Assembly (NCBI GenBank): GCA_944472155.2
Contig: OX235273.1
Location: 29,733,204-29,797,203, forward strand
Reading direction: 5' to 3'
Length of the DNA stretch: 64,000 nucleotides
Source of the DNA: Trichobilharzia szidati
Lineage: Eukaryota; Platyhelminthes; Trematoda; Strigeidida; Schistosomatidae
Shown: piece by piece, positions 47,476 through 58,514 of the stretch
Position numbering within the stretch: the stretch's first letter is position 1
How the letters are laid out: each line of letters starts with the position of its first letter
Translations under genes and position numbers: made by a program
The notes under the pieces: model-generated
Seen by the model: only the letters and a program-made list of their open reading frames with translations
Told to the model about the DNA's origin: nothing
Database searches by the model: none

Positions 47476-47889
47476 ACAACGTCAGATTTTGATGAAGCCT
47501 GACACCAGTCCAATCCCTGCGACCTAAACCTTGAAAATATGCAGACGTATAAGTAGATGGATCGGATATTCGATAAAAAACTTTCAAGTCATATTCCAAT
47601 TAATTCTCTCCAATGATATCCGAAACAGAAACACCGATTCAGGTGTCAATTTGACATTTGAAAAGAGAAGATCATGAAAAGTCAATTTGATCGATTGTGA
47701 ATAGTCCTAGATTCCACTGAAAGTGATTAGAGATAAAGGAGTGGACAAGAGAAGAGCCTGTGTAGCATCAAACATTAAAATCGTAATGCTGAGGAGTCAC
47801 AAATTAGGGGGAAACAAATGTCATGTACTCACAGATTTCCAGAGGTTATCAAACTCATGTCAGATCATGCTGATAAAATCCTCCACACC

Positions 47890-48480
47890 TTAGATAGACA
47901 TACGAACATGCACTTCGCTACGCACGCAACAGTTGAAAACAGCTAGATTTACCAGAAGATGTCAGATCTAATCCCATCTGTTCTGCCCGCCTCTGCTCTG
48001 CAATGCTCTGCTCATCTCTTCTTAGCTCAGCTCAGCTCCACACCAATCAAGCGATACAAACAAGTCTCCTATTCTCACGAAGTGTCACATATATACAAGG
48101 AAGCATGGACAACGCGTGAAATGCTGACAAACACCTAATCATGGATCACTTCGATCACCTTACTCCCAAACTACCTGCCTACTTGTTATATCTGCTGAGC
48201 TGCTAATTTGTATAACGGTAATGAACTCGACTGGTACGTTGATACGCCTATTTGTCCGTTGTACCTTCCGATTCACTGAGCCAGGCGAATATCAAAAGAC
48301 AAGAGCTGGATTGTCAATGTAAAATACTGTACATTTATTACGAAAACTACACATCAAATATTTACAATTTTAACATAATAAAGTCGGCTCACAGTCGTGA
48401 GAAATGACTGATCACAAAAAAAGTCACAAAATGCGTGAGAAACGGTGACATAATATTTTAAGAGGGACCAAATCAATACC
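47890..48480. repeat. inverted duplication, outer block of arm 1
   Basis: Matches the reverse complement of 58,515-59,100, including 'agctcagctcagctccacacc', 'caggcgaatatcaaaagacaagagctgg' and 'gtcggctcacagtcgtgagaaatga'. The match ends at a CTCACTCACTC run, where arm 1 jumps to the sequence next to exon 2. Confidence 0.85.
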
Positions 48481-48536
48481 TAACTCATTCACTCACTCAA
48501 AATTGTATGAATTCATGATGGGCATTTTCATTTCAG

Positions 48537-48582
48537 CTCGTCTTAGTTGTACTCGTTGCATCACTGGGATTCGAAATGGGAG
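48537..48582 (+). CDS. Cys/Gly-rich secreted protein, copy 1, exon 2 (46 nt)
   Basis: An exon between TTTTCATTTCAG and GTAAGT encodes the hydrophobic run LVLVVLVASLGFEMG in the frame that continues into exon 3 (phase 0 in, phase 1 out). The exon is identical to 56,835-56,880 in copy 2. In copy 1 the sequence upstream of it departs from copy 2 within about 45 bp, at a CTCACTCACTC run. No exon 1 or TATA box is present, so this copy is probably unexpressed unless it captured another first exon. Confidence 0.7.
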
Positions 48583-48915
48583 GTAAGTCTTCCTCCTGCG
48601 TCTCCTCCTCCTCCTCATCCTGCTCCTGCTCCTCTTCCTACTCCACGTCATCATCAACATCATCATGACCATGATCACTCGTTGACATAAGAGAAGAGAT
48701 AGATAATGCAGACAGACAAATAACACATTCACTCAGTAGAAATGATGTCGTTACATGCTACCTTAGTTGATGAGACAATGAATGAAGGAGTGACTGAGTT
48801 GGTGAAAGAGCGAGTCAGTGGGTCAGTGAGTGAGTGAGTGAGTGGGTGGGTGAATGTATGAAGCGAGTAATGACTGAGTATTAAATTGTGGTGTTTTGTT
48901 GTTTTGTGATTTCAG

Positions 48916-49082
48916 TTATTGCAGGTCCAGTTCCAGAACCAGCAGCGGCAGCAGCAGCAAACAGTGGTTGTGCTGGCTGTCCTGGTGGATGCCCTAAATG
49001 CCGTGGAGGGTGTTGTGGATGCCGTGGATGCCGAGGTGGAAATTATCCAGGTGGCTGCTGTAAAGGCTGCCGAAGACATTAA
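48916..49082 (+). CDS. Cys/Gly-rich secreted protein, copy 1, exon 3
   Basis: The exon begins after TGTGATTTCAG and ends at TAA. It encodes VIAGPVPEP, an Ala run, then a Gly/Cys-rich tail with CAGC, CPKC, CCGC and CRGC clusters, ending KGCRRH. Against copy 2 it has GCAGC for GCPGC and Tyr for one Cys (NYPGG), leaving 11 of 12 cysteines. An AATAAA follows at 49,232. Lacking exon 1, it is listed as a coding exon of a likely pseudogene. Confidence 0.65.
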
Positions 49083-49231
49083 ACATTAACGCAGCAGACA
49101 TCAATTGACTAATTAAACAGAACACATCATTATTCACACAAGCTTTCCTGCGTGAAGAAAATGCTGTCATCATTGATCTGAAGACGGTGGACAATGTGTA
49201 CTTTTAGATATCTTCTGTACAACTTACTAAT

Positions 49232-49237
49232 AATAAA
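49232..49237 (+). terminator. poly(A) signal, copy 1
   Basis: AATAAA 150 bp after the stop codon of exon 3; the same signal is conserved in copy 2. Confidence 0.5.
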
Positions 49238-49565
49238 TACACTTGCATTATCCAAATCACACCTTTCAGACTTCTTCTTTTTCACTCAATTGTCTGTCAA
49301 TCAGCGAAGCTCTGATTCTCCCCTCTCCTCCTCTCGTGCTCACCGAAATTAGCATCGAACCATCTTGTGTAAATTCCTCTGTGTTTCAACCAGATACTTC
49401 GTTGCTTCATCGGTTGGTCATTTAGTCAGTGAGACAGTTCGTCAGGCTGTCGACCAGTCGAGTAGGCGGGCAGTCAGCCAGTGTGAGAGAGAGAAATCCA
49501 GTAAGTGGCTAAGTAAGGGAGGGAGGGAGGGAGTGAGTAAGTAAATGAGTGAGTGAGTGAGTCAT

Positions 49566-50827
49566 GCAGGGAGTTGGTCAGCTAGGCTGCGTGTTGGTTT
49601 CTGCCAGTTGAATTGAGGCATAAATCTCTGCTGAATGGAATTTAAAGTATACGAAAATATGATTGAGATATTCGGCCAAATAAACCAGCATCCATCCATC
49701 CAAAATGGTCAGTCAGCCATTCAGTAGTCAGGCAGTCAGGTGGGCAGTCAGTCAGTCAGCAAGCACGTAAGCACGTAATCAAGTCAGAAAGAAAGTAATT
49801 GAGTAAGCCAGCCAGCCAGCCAGCCAGCCAGCAAGCGAGCAAGCAAGTGATTATGCAAGTAACTACGTAATGAAATGTCCGGATTTTTAATAGAGCACTT
49901 ATTTCACTGAGTAATGATTGCGTGAAAATTAGGCAGGTGCTTGTTTAGTTGAAGACGTCTTCTGTGAGTGATGCCCACGTTAACACACTACTCACTATTG
50001 CTTGTTCAGATGCTGACGTTATTGACGTTCACGAATAGTGCTTAGTATACTAACGCAAGATCTAATATCCACAACTTTTGTAGTATTCGTTCCGGGTAGA
50101 CCAAAGACAAAGCAAAACACCACAATGGATCATTCAAATTACGAAATATATTTCGAGACCAAATCTGAGTGCGAGATAATTTCTTAGCTGGCTGGGGATT
50201 GTGCAGGAACGTGACACTACGGAGTACCAAATGGCATGGATGCTTGACTGGAAGCCTTCAGATAAACAAGTCGACTTAAACCCCAAGCTTACAACAATTC
50301 TGAACTTATTCTAACCTATGCGTCGATAATGCCTTTTTATGGTAAATGAATATTTTTTCTAACCCCTATGTTATGAAATAAAGCTGGTCGTGTTAAGAAA
50401 GAGAGCTGGGTGTTTAATTAATGCGACAAAATCTTAAAAAATGATCAACATCTGAAATAATGCCTTCAGTGCTGAAAATAAGCACTGCATGCGTTAACTG
50501 CTGCGTTAATACTGAAAAATAGCACTCTCTCTCTCTCGACATAGTATATTGAAACCAACCAATCAGAAAAGAGTAGGTTTCACACAGAGTATGTAGTGTG
50601 AAGGCTACATACTTTTCTGCGAATTACATATGACGTGATTGGTCTATTTGACCGGAGGTGTGACAATGAAAACATAATTCAACAGGGAGGTAGGGGAATG
50701 TGAATTTATCACATATGAAGATCGAAATGAATAATATATTTCGTTTGTGACAGTGTCCCTGAATTTGATTACAGTTCAGTTGAGACGAGGTCACCAATGA
50801 AAAAAATATTATAAGCAAGGTAGGTTG
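49566..50827. other. spacer with tetranucleotide repeats
   Basis: Includes GTCAGTCAG-type runs (49,715-49,765) and a CCAG tandem tract (49,808-49,832). No gene recognised; the minus ORFs 50,042-50,230 and 50,624-50,818 have no motif. Confidence 0.4.
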
Positions 50828-50889
50828 TTCATTATAATAAAGGTTTTTGTATTTCCCAATGAATGAAAAACAAAATGATATCGTTTTTT

Positions 50890-50932
50890 TACTGACGTTT
50901 CGCTATTTAATGCTAATAGCTTTATCAAAGTA
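50890..50932 (-). ncRNA. hammerhead-related motif in PLE terminal repeat (left)
   Basis: Inverted copy of the 43-nt motif at 53,735-53,777, with the same two core changes. Confidence 0.45.
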
Positions 50933-51253
50933 TTACTAAACCGGAATTTACAAAATCTCAGCATATATATAACAAACAGTTAGGGGGTGAGAAAATAGAC
51001 ATAGGTCAAGTTAAAGGGACATATTGAAAGTTAAAATAACAATGAAGATAACTAAACCAGATAACAAAGGTAATAGTATGTCTGTTATGGTTTACAAATT
51101 GGAATTATTCCTAAGTCACTACGAGTTAAACCTCTTGAATATTCGCACAAATCCATACTTGCTGCAAACCACACCTCCAAAGTATTTTTATGAGAAAGAC
51201 TACATAACTGCAACATCAAACTTGAATCTTATCGAACGAGAATCAAAAATATA

Positions 51254-52654
51254 GACGACTGTTTAACATTACTTGTTACAAACCATATCTATCAATCCTT
51301 CCAAAAACTATTTAATGAAAGAGAATCTCATTTTCATAATGTCACTAAAAGAAGACAAATACAAAAATTCTTAAAACTCGAAGAAAAGAAACAACCAAAG
51401 AAAACCTTAAAAAATGATATGAAGAATATTAGAACCATACATAACATGTCAGACAAGATACTAACCGAAAATGAAATCTCATTACTACAGAAAGGTCTGA
51501 ATTTCAATATCACCAGAAAGCCATTATCGGTCCAGGAAATAGCACCTATCATTGAACCTGCTCTACAACAATTCACCAATGAGGAATCACAATCTGTTCG
51601 TCAAAAGATATCACACATAATAATGACACAACGAAACATACCATCTAATCTCAACAAACAAGAATATGAAGCCTTAAGAAATTTGAAGAAAGACAAAAGC
51701 ATCGTTATAACGAAAGCCGACAAGGGAAATGTCACCGTGATAATGAACAGAACGGATTATGAAAAGAAGGCGATCGAACACCTATCTGAAGGACCATACT
51801 TACTCATTGAAGAGAAGAAGAAATCCGCCGAATTCAACAAAATGAAACTAAATACAAACAGACTCCTTCAAGAAATGAAACCCAAAATTGGAAATCCTCT
51901 CTGGTTTAAACTAAAACCAAAGTCTTATGTACCTTCAAGATTCTACGGTCAACCAAAGATACATAAACCCACAGTTCCATTAAGACCAGTAATAGATTTC
52001 ACCAACTCACCGACATACAACCTATCTAAATACTTACTCTCGATACTACAACCACTACAAAAGGACACTCAAAATATTGTAAGAAATTCATATGATTTCA
52101 AATCCCAAATAGAACACCGAGAAATTGATAAAGAAGACATTATGGTAAGCTATGATATTAACTCATTATATACTAGTATCCCTATTACCGAAAGTCTTGA
52201 TATCATTTCCAGTCTACTAGAATCAGATACAACGCTATCACAAAGATGTCCACTGGACACCAGTGAAATAATTAAGAGCTTGAAATTCTGTCTAGAAAGT
52301 AATTATTTTACATTTAAAGGGAGTTTATATAGACAGACAAATGGTGTTGCTATGGGTTCACCAGTCTCCCCAATAGTCGCCGACCTTTTCATGAATAAAT
52401 TCGAAAATAACATCTTTTCAAGCATACTCACTCCTAAAATATGGTTAAGATATGTAGATGATACTTTTGTAGTACTAAAACGAGATCTACACAATTCATT
52501 CCTGGAGAAAATAAACTGTGTATCTCCCAGAATCCAGTTCACTTCGGAAGCAGAATCAGACGTCGGTGAACTACCATTTCTAGACTGCCTAGTTAAGAGA
52601 AGGGAAAACGGACATTTTAGTATATCCATATTCAGGAAGAAAACCCACTCATAA
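51254..52654 (+). pseudogene. PLE reverse transcriptase ORF (frameshifted)
   Basis: Copies the element's RNA into DNA at a nicked target. Finger, palm and thumb blocks are all visible, and YVDD is intact. The frame is open from 51,254 (after the 2-base insertion) to a TAA at 52,652, where a small indel separates it from the rest of the polyprotein. An N-terminal segment in another frame (about 51,024-51,251) belongs to the same protein. Confidence 0.85.
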
Positions 52655-53054
52655 ATATTTAGACTTCAAGTCATCACACCCCATCAGCGCAAAGATTTCA
52701 GTTGTTTCAAGTCTTCTTAGACGAGCACACTCTCTGATAACGGATGAGAAAGAAAAAGAAGAAGAAATATCAAACATTACTGAAACTCTCAAGCAAAACA
52801 ACTACCCAAGGAACTTCATCAACAAAATCAACACAGACATTAAGTATGGCCGAAAACGCATTCCGAAAACATGGACCTCAACAGTCGTCATTCCATATAG
52901 AGCAGAGACGTCAGACGATATCAGAAGAGTACTCAATCAGCTCGACACTGGAGTTTTCTTCTAAACATCAGACACACTTCAAAGCAACCTTGTCCATATA
53001 ATAGACCAGATCCCTAAAGATTCTCTATCTAATTGTGTCTATAAAATAAAATGC

Positions 53055-53429
53055 TTGGAATGTGATGCGATATACATCGGACAAACATCTCGAGAAATCA
53101 AAATCAGAAGAAATGAACACCGTAGAGCATCTGTTCGACCACCGAGAAATCCCGTTGAACTAGAAAAACTTGAAAAATCATCAGCCATAGGTCTACACGC
53201 TATAGAATCAGGCCACAAAATTGATTTTGACAATATTGAAATAATCCAGAAAAACTTCAGAAATCACAAAGAACGTCTAATATCATCAGAAGCACTTCAT
53301 ATCAAGTGGAATCCAAATTGTCTGAATAGGAATGATGGACTAAAACAGAATCTGACCTGGTTACAACACCTCCCTCCCCCATCAAGTGACAAAATCAACA
53401 CGAATGTGATAAGCAAGTTCACTATGTAA
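53055..53429 (+). pseudogene. PLE GIY-YIG endonuclease segment
   Basis: C-terminal endonuclease that nicks target DNA in PLE retrotransposition. The IYIGQT block, downstream Arg (IKIRRNEH) and AIGLHAIESGHKIDF are visible, ending with EALHIKWNPNCLNRNDG. It is cut off from the RT ORF by one stop and one frameshift. Confidence 0.85.
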
Positions 53430-53734
53430 ACACACACTACTTTTATAATTTTACACACTGATCAAATCCAACAATCTACACTTGGTTTTGTTATCTTTAC
53501 CAATTGACCAACTTGACAACGAAAAATGACCCCAGACTGACGAACGATGATCAAGTTAGTAAACTTTATTTTGATATCATAACAGACGTACTATTACCTT
53601 TGTTATTTGGTTTAGTGATCTTCATTGTTATTTTGACTTTCAATATGTCCCTTTAACTTGACCTAAGTCTATTTTCTCACCCCTTAACTCTTTGTTATAT
53701 ATATGCTGAGATTTTGTAAATTCCGGTTTAATAA

Positions 53735-53777
53735 TACTTTGATAAAGCTATTAGCATTAAATAGCGAAACGTCAGTA
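53735..53777 (+). ncRNA. hammerhead-related motif in PLE terminal repeat (right)
   Basis: TACT / TTGATAA / stem II GCTATT...AATAGC / GAAACGTC / AGTA gives a minimal hammerhead-like fold with almost no stem III, as described for PLE ribozymes. The first core strand reads UUGAUAA rather than CUGAUGA, so two core positions including the catalytic G are changed and activity is doubtful. A mirror copy lies at 50,890-50,932 on the minus strand. Confidence 0.5.
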
Positions 53778-54103
53778 AAAACAACAATCGTTTTGTTTTT
53801 CATTCATTGGGAAATACAAAAACCTTTATTATAATGAATATCATATACCCAATGCCCAAATTTTTTCAAACCGTTAAAAGAGAAATTGGTTTGGACATAT
53901 ATAAAAAAATGGGTTAGCTACAGCAGATGAAAACATATACTTATCATGAATGAAATATAACGAAATATGAAACACAAAATTGAAAACGAAACAAAGGGGG
54001 AATGAAAACTGAAATCCCTTAGATGAAAAAGGATACTTGTCATAAGTGAAGTGTAAATTTTTTCGATTGTTGAGCACTCTTTACGAGGTCATATATTAAA
54101 ACC

Positions 54104-55325
54104 TTGGGAATCCAAACGAAACAAGGTGGGGGTGATTGTGTTGATTCCCCGTCGAAAACAAACACTTGCTGTAAGGAAAATGTTAACAGTTGTGATTACA
54201 ATACATCTGTCATCCCTTTTCATATTAAGAAAGCGGATGTTTGCCTAGAGGTATATAAGCAGTACTCCTTACATACAGAGACCATCCTTACAGGATTTAT
54301 AAATCATGCAGGTGAGTTAGATTTTGATTGTCTATTTGTCCATTTCTGTTATAAGGAAAACAACTCAGATAATGTGTTAGATACGGGTATTCAGCATTCT
54401 GCAACAAGTCGTAAGAGAGGAATATCTTCTGGTAAACTGCATGAATACCTTGGATACAGCTACTCCACATTTTATCGCCTTCAAAAACGGTTACGTGATG
54501 CAGCATATAGTGACTGGGACTTCTGGAAACGTTACTGCTTATCTAGAGAAGAGGTGACAAGGGATAATAAAGTAACTTTGCCTTCAAGTTCATCTGTACA
54601 GGGGACAGTGGGTATACCTAGTACCAGGGAGACCGCCGCTGTTGTTTCACAAATTGAAGAGAACCGTAACATTTATTATTATGTAATAATTAATTTTAAT
54701 AGAACTTCAGGTTATTCCTGAAAAGATGACCCAAAAAGAGCTGGTCAGAAAGTCAATTATGGAATTGTTCCTTAGGAACAATGTAACAGGGGCTGTTGCG
54801 CAAGATATCTTGAACTGTATGCGTAAATTTAATCCACATGTACCAACAACCATAAGAGGTTTGCTAGAAGACACCTGCATGTGTGTACCTAGATTTCTTG
54901 GACAAGGTGTTTACTATCACGTTGGACCGAAGGAAAATCTACAGCGTTATCAAGATAGTTGGATTGACTACGGTACTTTTCAACATATTGGGTTGCAAAT
55001 CAACTATGACGGTTTATCTATATCGAACAGTTCTTAGCAGCAATTATGACCATTCCTAGGTCGTATCACAACTCCATACGTCGGTGACGTTTCCTTAATT
55101 GGCATACATGGCGGTTTGAGAAAATCGAACAACTTCAATGAGGTTTCTATGGACCTATTAGTTGAATTGAAAGATCTTTATAAAAACGGTCTATATGTTG
55201 AGAAGTCGGGTAGGAGTGTGACTGTAAGTGTTCTAGCATTTATATGTGACACGCCTGCTCGTTCTAAGGTAAAACAAACCGTCGGTCACAATGGAAAAAC
55301 AGGTTGTGATAAATGTGAATGTTAG
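54104..55325 (+). mobile_element. broken Tnp2-like DNA transposase
   Basis: Three frames on the plus strand form one decayed transposase. An N-terminal region (54,104-54,721) includes SATSRKRGISSGKLHEYLGY. A shift leads to 54,726-55,037, with CMRKFNPHVPTTIRGLLEDT, VYYHVG and NYDGLSISNSS. After a stop, PFLGRITTPYVGDVSLIGIH continues into ICDTPARSKVKQTVGHNGKT followed by GCDKCEC (to 55,325). The order '(I/N)xDGLxxxxSS - WPILG - G - ICDAPARAxxxxxxGHxGxxxCxxC' is what I recall for Tnp2/CACTA-related transposases in invertebrates. The downstream catalytic part is missing. Confidence 0.65.
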
Positions 55326-55867
55326 GAAGAGGCAAAACATGCAATTATCAGGTCATCAGTCAAGTTATTATCGCGTTATTAACAAGTCGTTGACATGCAA
55401 TTGTTCCTGCTTCTGATTGAACGCTTGCACAATTCAAACTCTCAACCGGATTGGTTGATTTCCTGTCTACCTTATTTTCTGTATAAATACAGTCAATTTT
55501 GTCATAATAAATGAACCCGGTTTTACAGTTGATTCTCTTCGTGATCTGCTTTACCAGTTAAGTGGGCGCTGGTCAGTAGTTAAGCAGTGACAGCGTGACA
55601 AAGGATCCAGCATCATAACAGTGAATATATAGGTTGTCGTTTGTACGGTAGGATGACATGTCTGATTATTATCATGATTCTTATTATTAATATTTTTGAA
55701 TGAATGAGTGAAAATTGTCTTTAAGATGTAGTTGAATGTCAAGAATTCCCGTTCTCTGGCGTTACTTTCACTCAGTAGTCTCCTACCGCACGACTAATTT
55801 CTCCCAAATACAATCTCTCTTCACTGACTGGCTAACAAAACACTGCCTTGATAATCTCACTCTCTTA
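55326..55867. other. spacer before arm 2
   Basis: Contains 'gtataaatacagtc' and 'ataataaatgaacccggtttta' near 55,480-55,525, which could be the end of an unclassified element. No gene recognised. Confidence 0.3.
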
Positions 55868-56183
55868 CTCATTCATTTACTTACTCACTCCCTCCCTCCC
55901 TCCCTTACTTAGCCACTTACTGGCTTTCTCTCTCTCACACTGGCTGACTGCCCGCCTACTCGACTGACCAACAGCCTGACGAACTGTCTCACTGACTAAA
56001 TGACCAACCGATGAAGCAACGAAGTATCTGGTTGAAACACAGAGGAATTTACACAAGATGGTTCGATGCTAATTTCGGTGAGCACGAGAGGAGGAGAGGG
56101 GAGAATCAGAGCTTCGCTGATCGACAGACAATTGAGTGAAAAAGAAGAAGTCTGAAAGGTGTGATTTGGATAGTGCAAGTGTA

Positions 56184-56189
56184 TTTATT
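56184..56189 (-). terminator. poly(A) signal, copy 2
   Basis: Minus-strand AATAAA about 146 bp after the stop codon at 56,335. Confidence 0.5.
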
Positions 56190-56334
56190 ATTAGTAAGTT
56201 GTATAGACGAGATCTAAAAGTACACATTGGTCACCGTCTTCAAATCAATGATGACAGCATTTTCTTCACGCAGGAAAGCTTGTATGAATAATGAGGTGTT
56301 CTATTTAATTAATTATTGTCTGCTGAGTTAATGT

Positions 56335-56501
56335 TTAATGTCTTCGACAGCCTTTACAGCAGCCTCCTGGACAATTTCCACCTCGGCATCCACGGCATCC
56401 ACAACACCCTCCACGGCATTTAGGGCATCCACCAGGACAGCCAGGACAACCACTGTTTGCTGCTGCTGCCGCTGCTGGTTCTGGAACTGGACCTGCAATA
56501 A
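56335..56501 (-). CDS. Cys/Gly-rich secreted protein, copy 2, exon 3
   Basis: Last exon, after acceptor TGTGATTTCAG. With exons 1 and 2 it makes a 75-residue protein: signal peptide (residues 1 to about 20-23), GPVPEP and a run of six Ala, then a mature region of Gly, Arg and 12 Cys in CPGC, CPKC, CCGC and CRGC clusters, ending KGCRRH. The cysteine spacing resembles metal-binding or heavily disulfide-bonded small secreted proteins. Eggshell/vitelline proteins of flukes are also Gly/Cys-rich, but no family is recognised. It is open, spliceable and has a TATA box and poly(A) signal, so this is the likely functional copy. Confidence 0.75.
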
Positions 56502-56834
56502 CTGAAATCACAAAACAACAAAACACCACAATTAAGTACTCAGCCATTACTTGCTTCATACATTCACCCACCCACTCACTCACTCACTCACTGACCCACT
56601 GACTCACTCTGTCACCAACTCAGTCACTCCTTCATTCATTGTCTCATCAACTAAGGTAGCATGTAATGACATCATTTCTACTGAGTGAATGTGTTATTTG
56701 TCTGTCTGCATTATCTATCTCTTCTCTTATGTCAACGAGTGATCATGGTCATGATGATGTTGATGATGACGTGGAGTAGGAAGAGGAGCAGGAGCAGGAT
56801 GAGGAGGAGGAGGAGACGCAGGAGGAAGACTTAC

Positions 56835-56880
56835 CTCCCATTTCGAATCCCAGTGATGCAACGAGTACAACTAAGACGAG
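56835..56880 (-). CDS. Cys/Gly-rich secreted protein, copy 2, exon 2 (46 nt)
   Basis: Acceptor TTTCCATTTCAG, donor GTAAGT; phase 0 in, phase 1 out. It encodes the signal-peptide core LVLVVLVASLGFEMG. The following 333-bp intron contains a GAG/AGG-type repeat; its antisense ORF of consecutive Arg codons is an artefact. Confidence 0.75.
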
Positions 56881-56947
56881 CTGAAATGGAAATGCCCATC
56901 AGGAAGGAAGGCATACAATATTATACAACCAGAGTATTCTAACATAC

Positions 56948-56962
56948 AGTGAATATCTGCAT
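56948..56962 (-). CDS. Cys/Gly-rich secreted protein, copy 2, exon 1 (ATG + 4 codons)
   Basis: ATGCAGATATTCACT followed by donor GTATGT. Phase 0 joins it to exon 2 through a 67-bp intron to give MQIFTLVLVVLVAS..., a complete signal peptide. This exon, its intron and the promoter are absent from copy 1. Confidence 0.65.
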
Positions 56963-57009
56963 TGTCGTTTACTGTCAACTTGAAGCTACCTACTCACATA
57001 CACCGTGCC

Positions 57010-57015
57010 TTTATA
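57010..57015 (-). promoter_or_regulatory. TATA box, Cys/Gly-rich gene copy 2
   Basis: Minus-strand GGATTATAAAGGC 48-53 nt upstream of the ATG, a spacing similar to the MEG-like gene at 31.3 kb. Confidence 0.6.
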
Positions 57016-58514
57016 ATCCTCGAAGTTAACCTGTCGAGCGAACCCGTGGTCACACTCGAAGTCAGCTGATCAGTAATCAATCAGTAGAATCAATGAGTAC
57101 GCGTAATGTGAAATGGTTAGATTGACATGCTCACTCGAACGATCGACCGCTCAATCGTTTGGAAGATCGATGACTTATTCGGCAGGTGGCTGAATCGCTC
57201 GCTCGCTCACTCGCCTGCCTGGCAATTAGTTTTCCCTTTCACCTATTCACCATGTGATGAATAAATAAGTCATCTTTGTATTTGCGACTCAGTCCGTCAT
57301 TGCATCTGGTTGGTTGGTTGGTTGATTGGTTGGTTCGTACGTCCGTTGGTTGATTAGTTCTTCAGCTCGTTGGTTATTCATTTAGTTAGTGGGTCGATGC
57401 ATGTGTCTTAATCCCCATTTTGGAATAGTTTCAATTGATTGATTGACTGGCTGACTGACGTGGATAAATTGGAAAGCACTTTGCATCCTGCAATTCCTAA
57501 ATGCAAACTTTGCTTAGTCGCCGTCATTCGGCGGACAAAGTGAGATGGCTAGCTAGCTCGCTGTGTGAAAATTCTCAGCGAAATCAGGGAACAGACAGTC
57601 TTATTAATTCTAGTATAAATCGGATGCATTCCAGATCTGTGAATCAATCTCACATTCACACATACACAACACACACACGGATTGACTGCTCTATCGCTTC
57701 CTCTCTACACCTCACATTCATCCACAAGCTATTCACACACTCACCACATCCTTCCTATTCTCTGTCTCTGTTTCAAACTCTGTCTCCTCCTCTCTCCCTC
57801 CCTCTCTCTCTTGAATTCATCGTAGTTATGCGTCAACTTTAAGCAATGAATTACAAAGAAGAGTCACATCGATGTGGAGAAATATTTCAGAAGATAATGT
57901 ATGAAGATGATGAGTGAGTAAAAGGAAGAACAGTTGAATTGATTGATTGACTGATTTATTTTATGATTGATGCAATGGGTGAAATGCTTCCTGGATGAAT
58001 AAAATCGAAACATCATTCACACTGCTACTGCAGCTGCATTTATACAAGGATGGTTTCGTTCTGTCACGTTAATGTAGTAAAGTATTGCTGCTGGCTAATC
58101 AATGCCTGGCACCCTACAGTAAGTAAGCAAGTTAGTGAGTGAGTGATTCGAGGTCGTGGCATTCAGGATTCATTATACGAAACCTAGTCAATTCGTCGTA
58201 GATATATTTCAGTATTGAACTGTAGGGGGAAGGTATTGTCTCTAACATCAAATAGAATGTTCAAATAGGTACATCGTTTTCTGTAACTAATGTTGAATTT
58301 AACTGTGGTAATATTTGAAAATAACATTCCGTTTGCTCAGATTGTCTGTATCACACAACGACAGTATGAAGATGAAAGTGAATTGCATTTCTTTCGATGA
58401 CATTTGATTTAGGCGAATAGAGGAATTGTTTCTCGCCAGACAGTCTAGGTGAGGTTGACATGACGGAAATTCGAGTGTCTGTGAGTGTGAAAGAGAGGAG
58501 GGGGCAGGGAGTGA
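57016..58514. other. 5' flank of the Cys/Gly-rich gene, absent from arm 1
   Basis: Non-coding, with short tandem motifs (GGTT run near 57,310-57,335; CTC/TCTC-rich at 57,770-57,815). The 113-codon ORF at 57,501-57,842 is low-complexity at its end and not credible. This stretch plus exon 1 equals the segment deleted from arm 1. Confidence 0.5.

Larger units (their letters stand above)
48495..49565. repeat. inverted duplication, inner block of arm 1
   Basis: Reverse-complement match to 55,868-56,890, covering exons 2-3, the 3' UTR and about 330 bp of 3' flank up to a GAGT-repeat tract. Both arms lie in a setting of GTGA, GTCA and GGGA tetranucleotide repeats. Confidence 0.85.
50828..53838 (+). 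mobile_element. nearly full-length Penelope-like element with inverted terminal repeats
   Basis: A 3.0-kb element with about 261-bp inverted repeats (50,828-51,088; 53,577-53,838). The coding strand starts inside the left repeat. A 2-base 'at' insertion near 51,250 shifts the frame. The long ORF (51,254-52,654) holds the PLE RT: TKADKGNVTVIM, RFYGQPKIHKP, SYDINSLYTSIPI (about 52,148), GVAMGSPVSPIVADLFM (about 52,345) and YVDDT (52,451). A second frameshift follows RKKTHS, an in-frame TAA lies at about 52,962, and the GIY-YIG endonuclease (AIYIGQTSREIKIRRNEHR, 53,066-53,125) reads to 53,429. All catalytic motifs are present, so decay is recent. Confidence 0.9.
55868..56890. repeat. inverted duplication, inner block of arm 2
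   Basis: Reverse complement of 48,495-49,565. Left boundary at the tract of TCACTCCC repeats, right boundary just upstream of exon 2. Arm 2 continues without interruption into exon 1 and promoter, which arm 1 lacks. Confidence 0.85.

Noticed and set aside
48493..48732. Arg-rich ORF (and its twin at 56,685-56,942)
   Set aside because: Antisense reading of the GAG-rich intron 2 microsatellite of the Cys/Gly-rich gene; the poly-Arg run is a repeat artefact.
49808..49832. CCAG tandem tract as a CRISPR-like or regulatory array
   Set aside because: Plain tetranucleotide microsatellite without spacers, in a eukaryotic repeat-rich setting.
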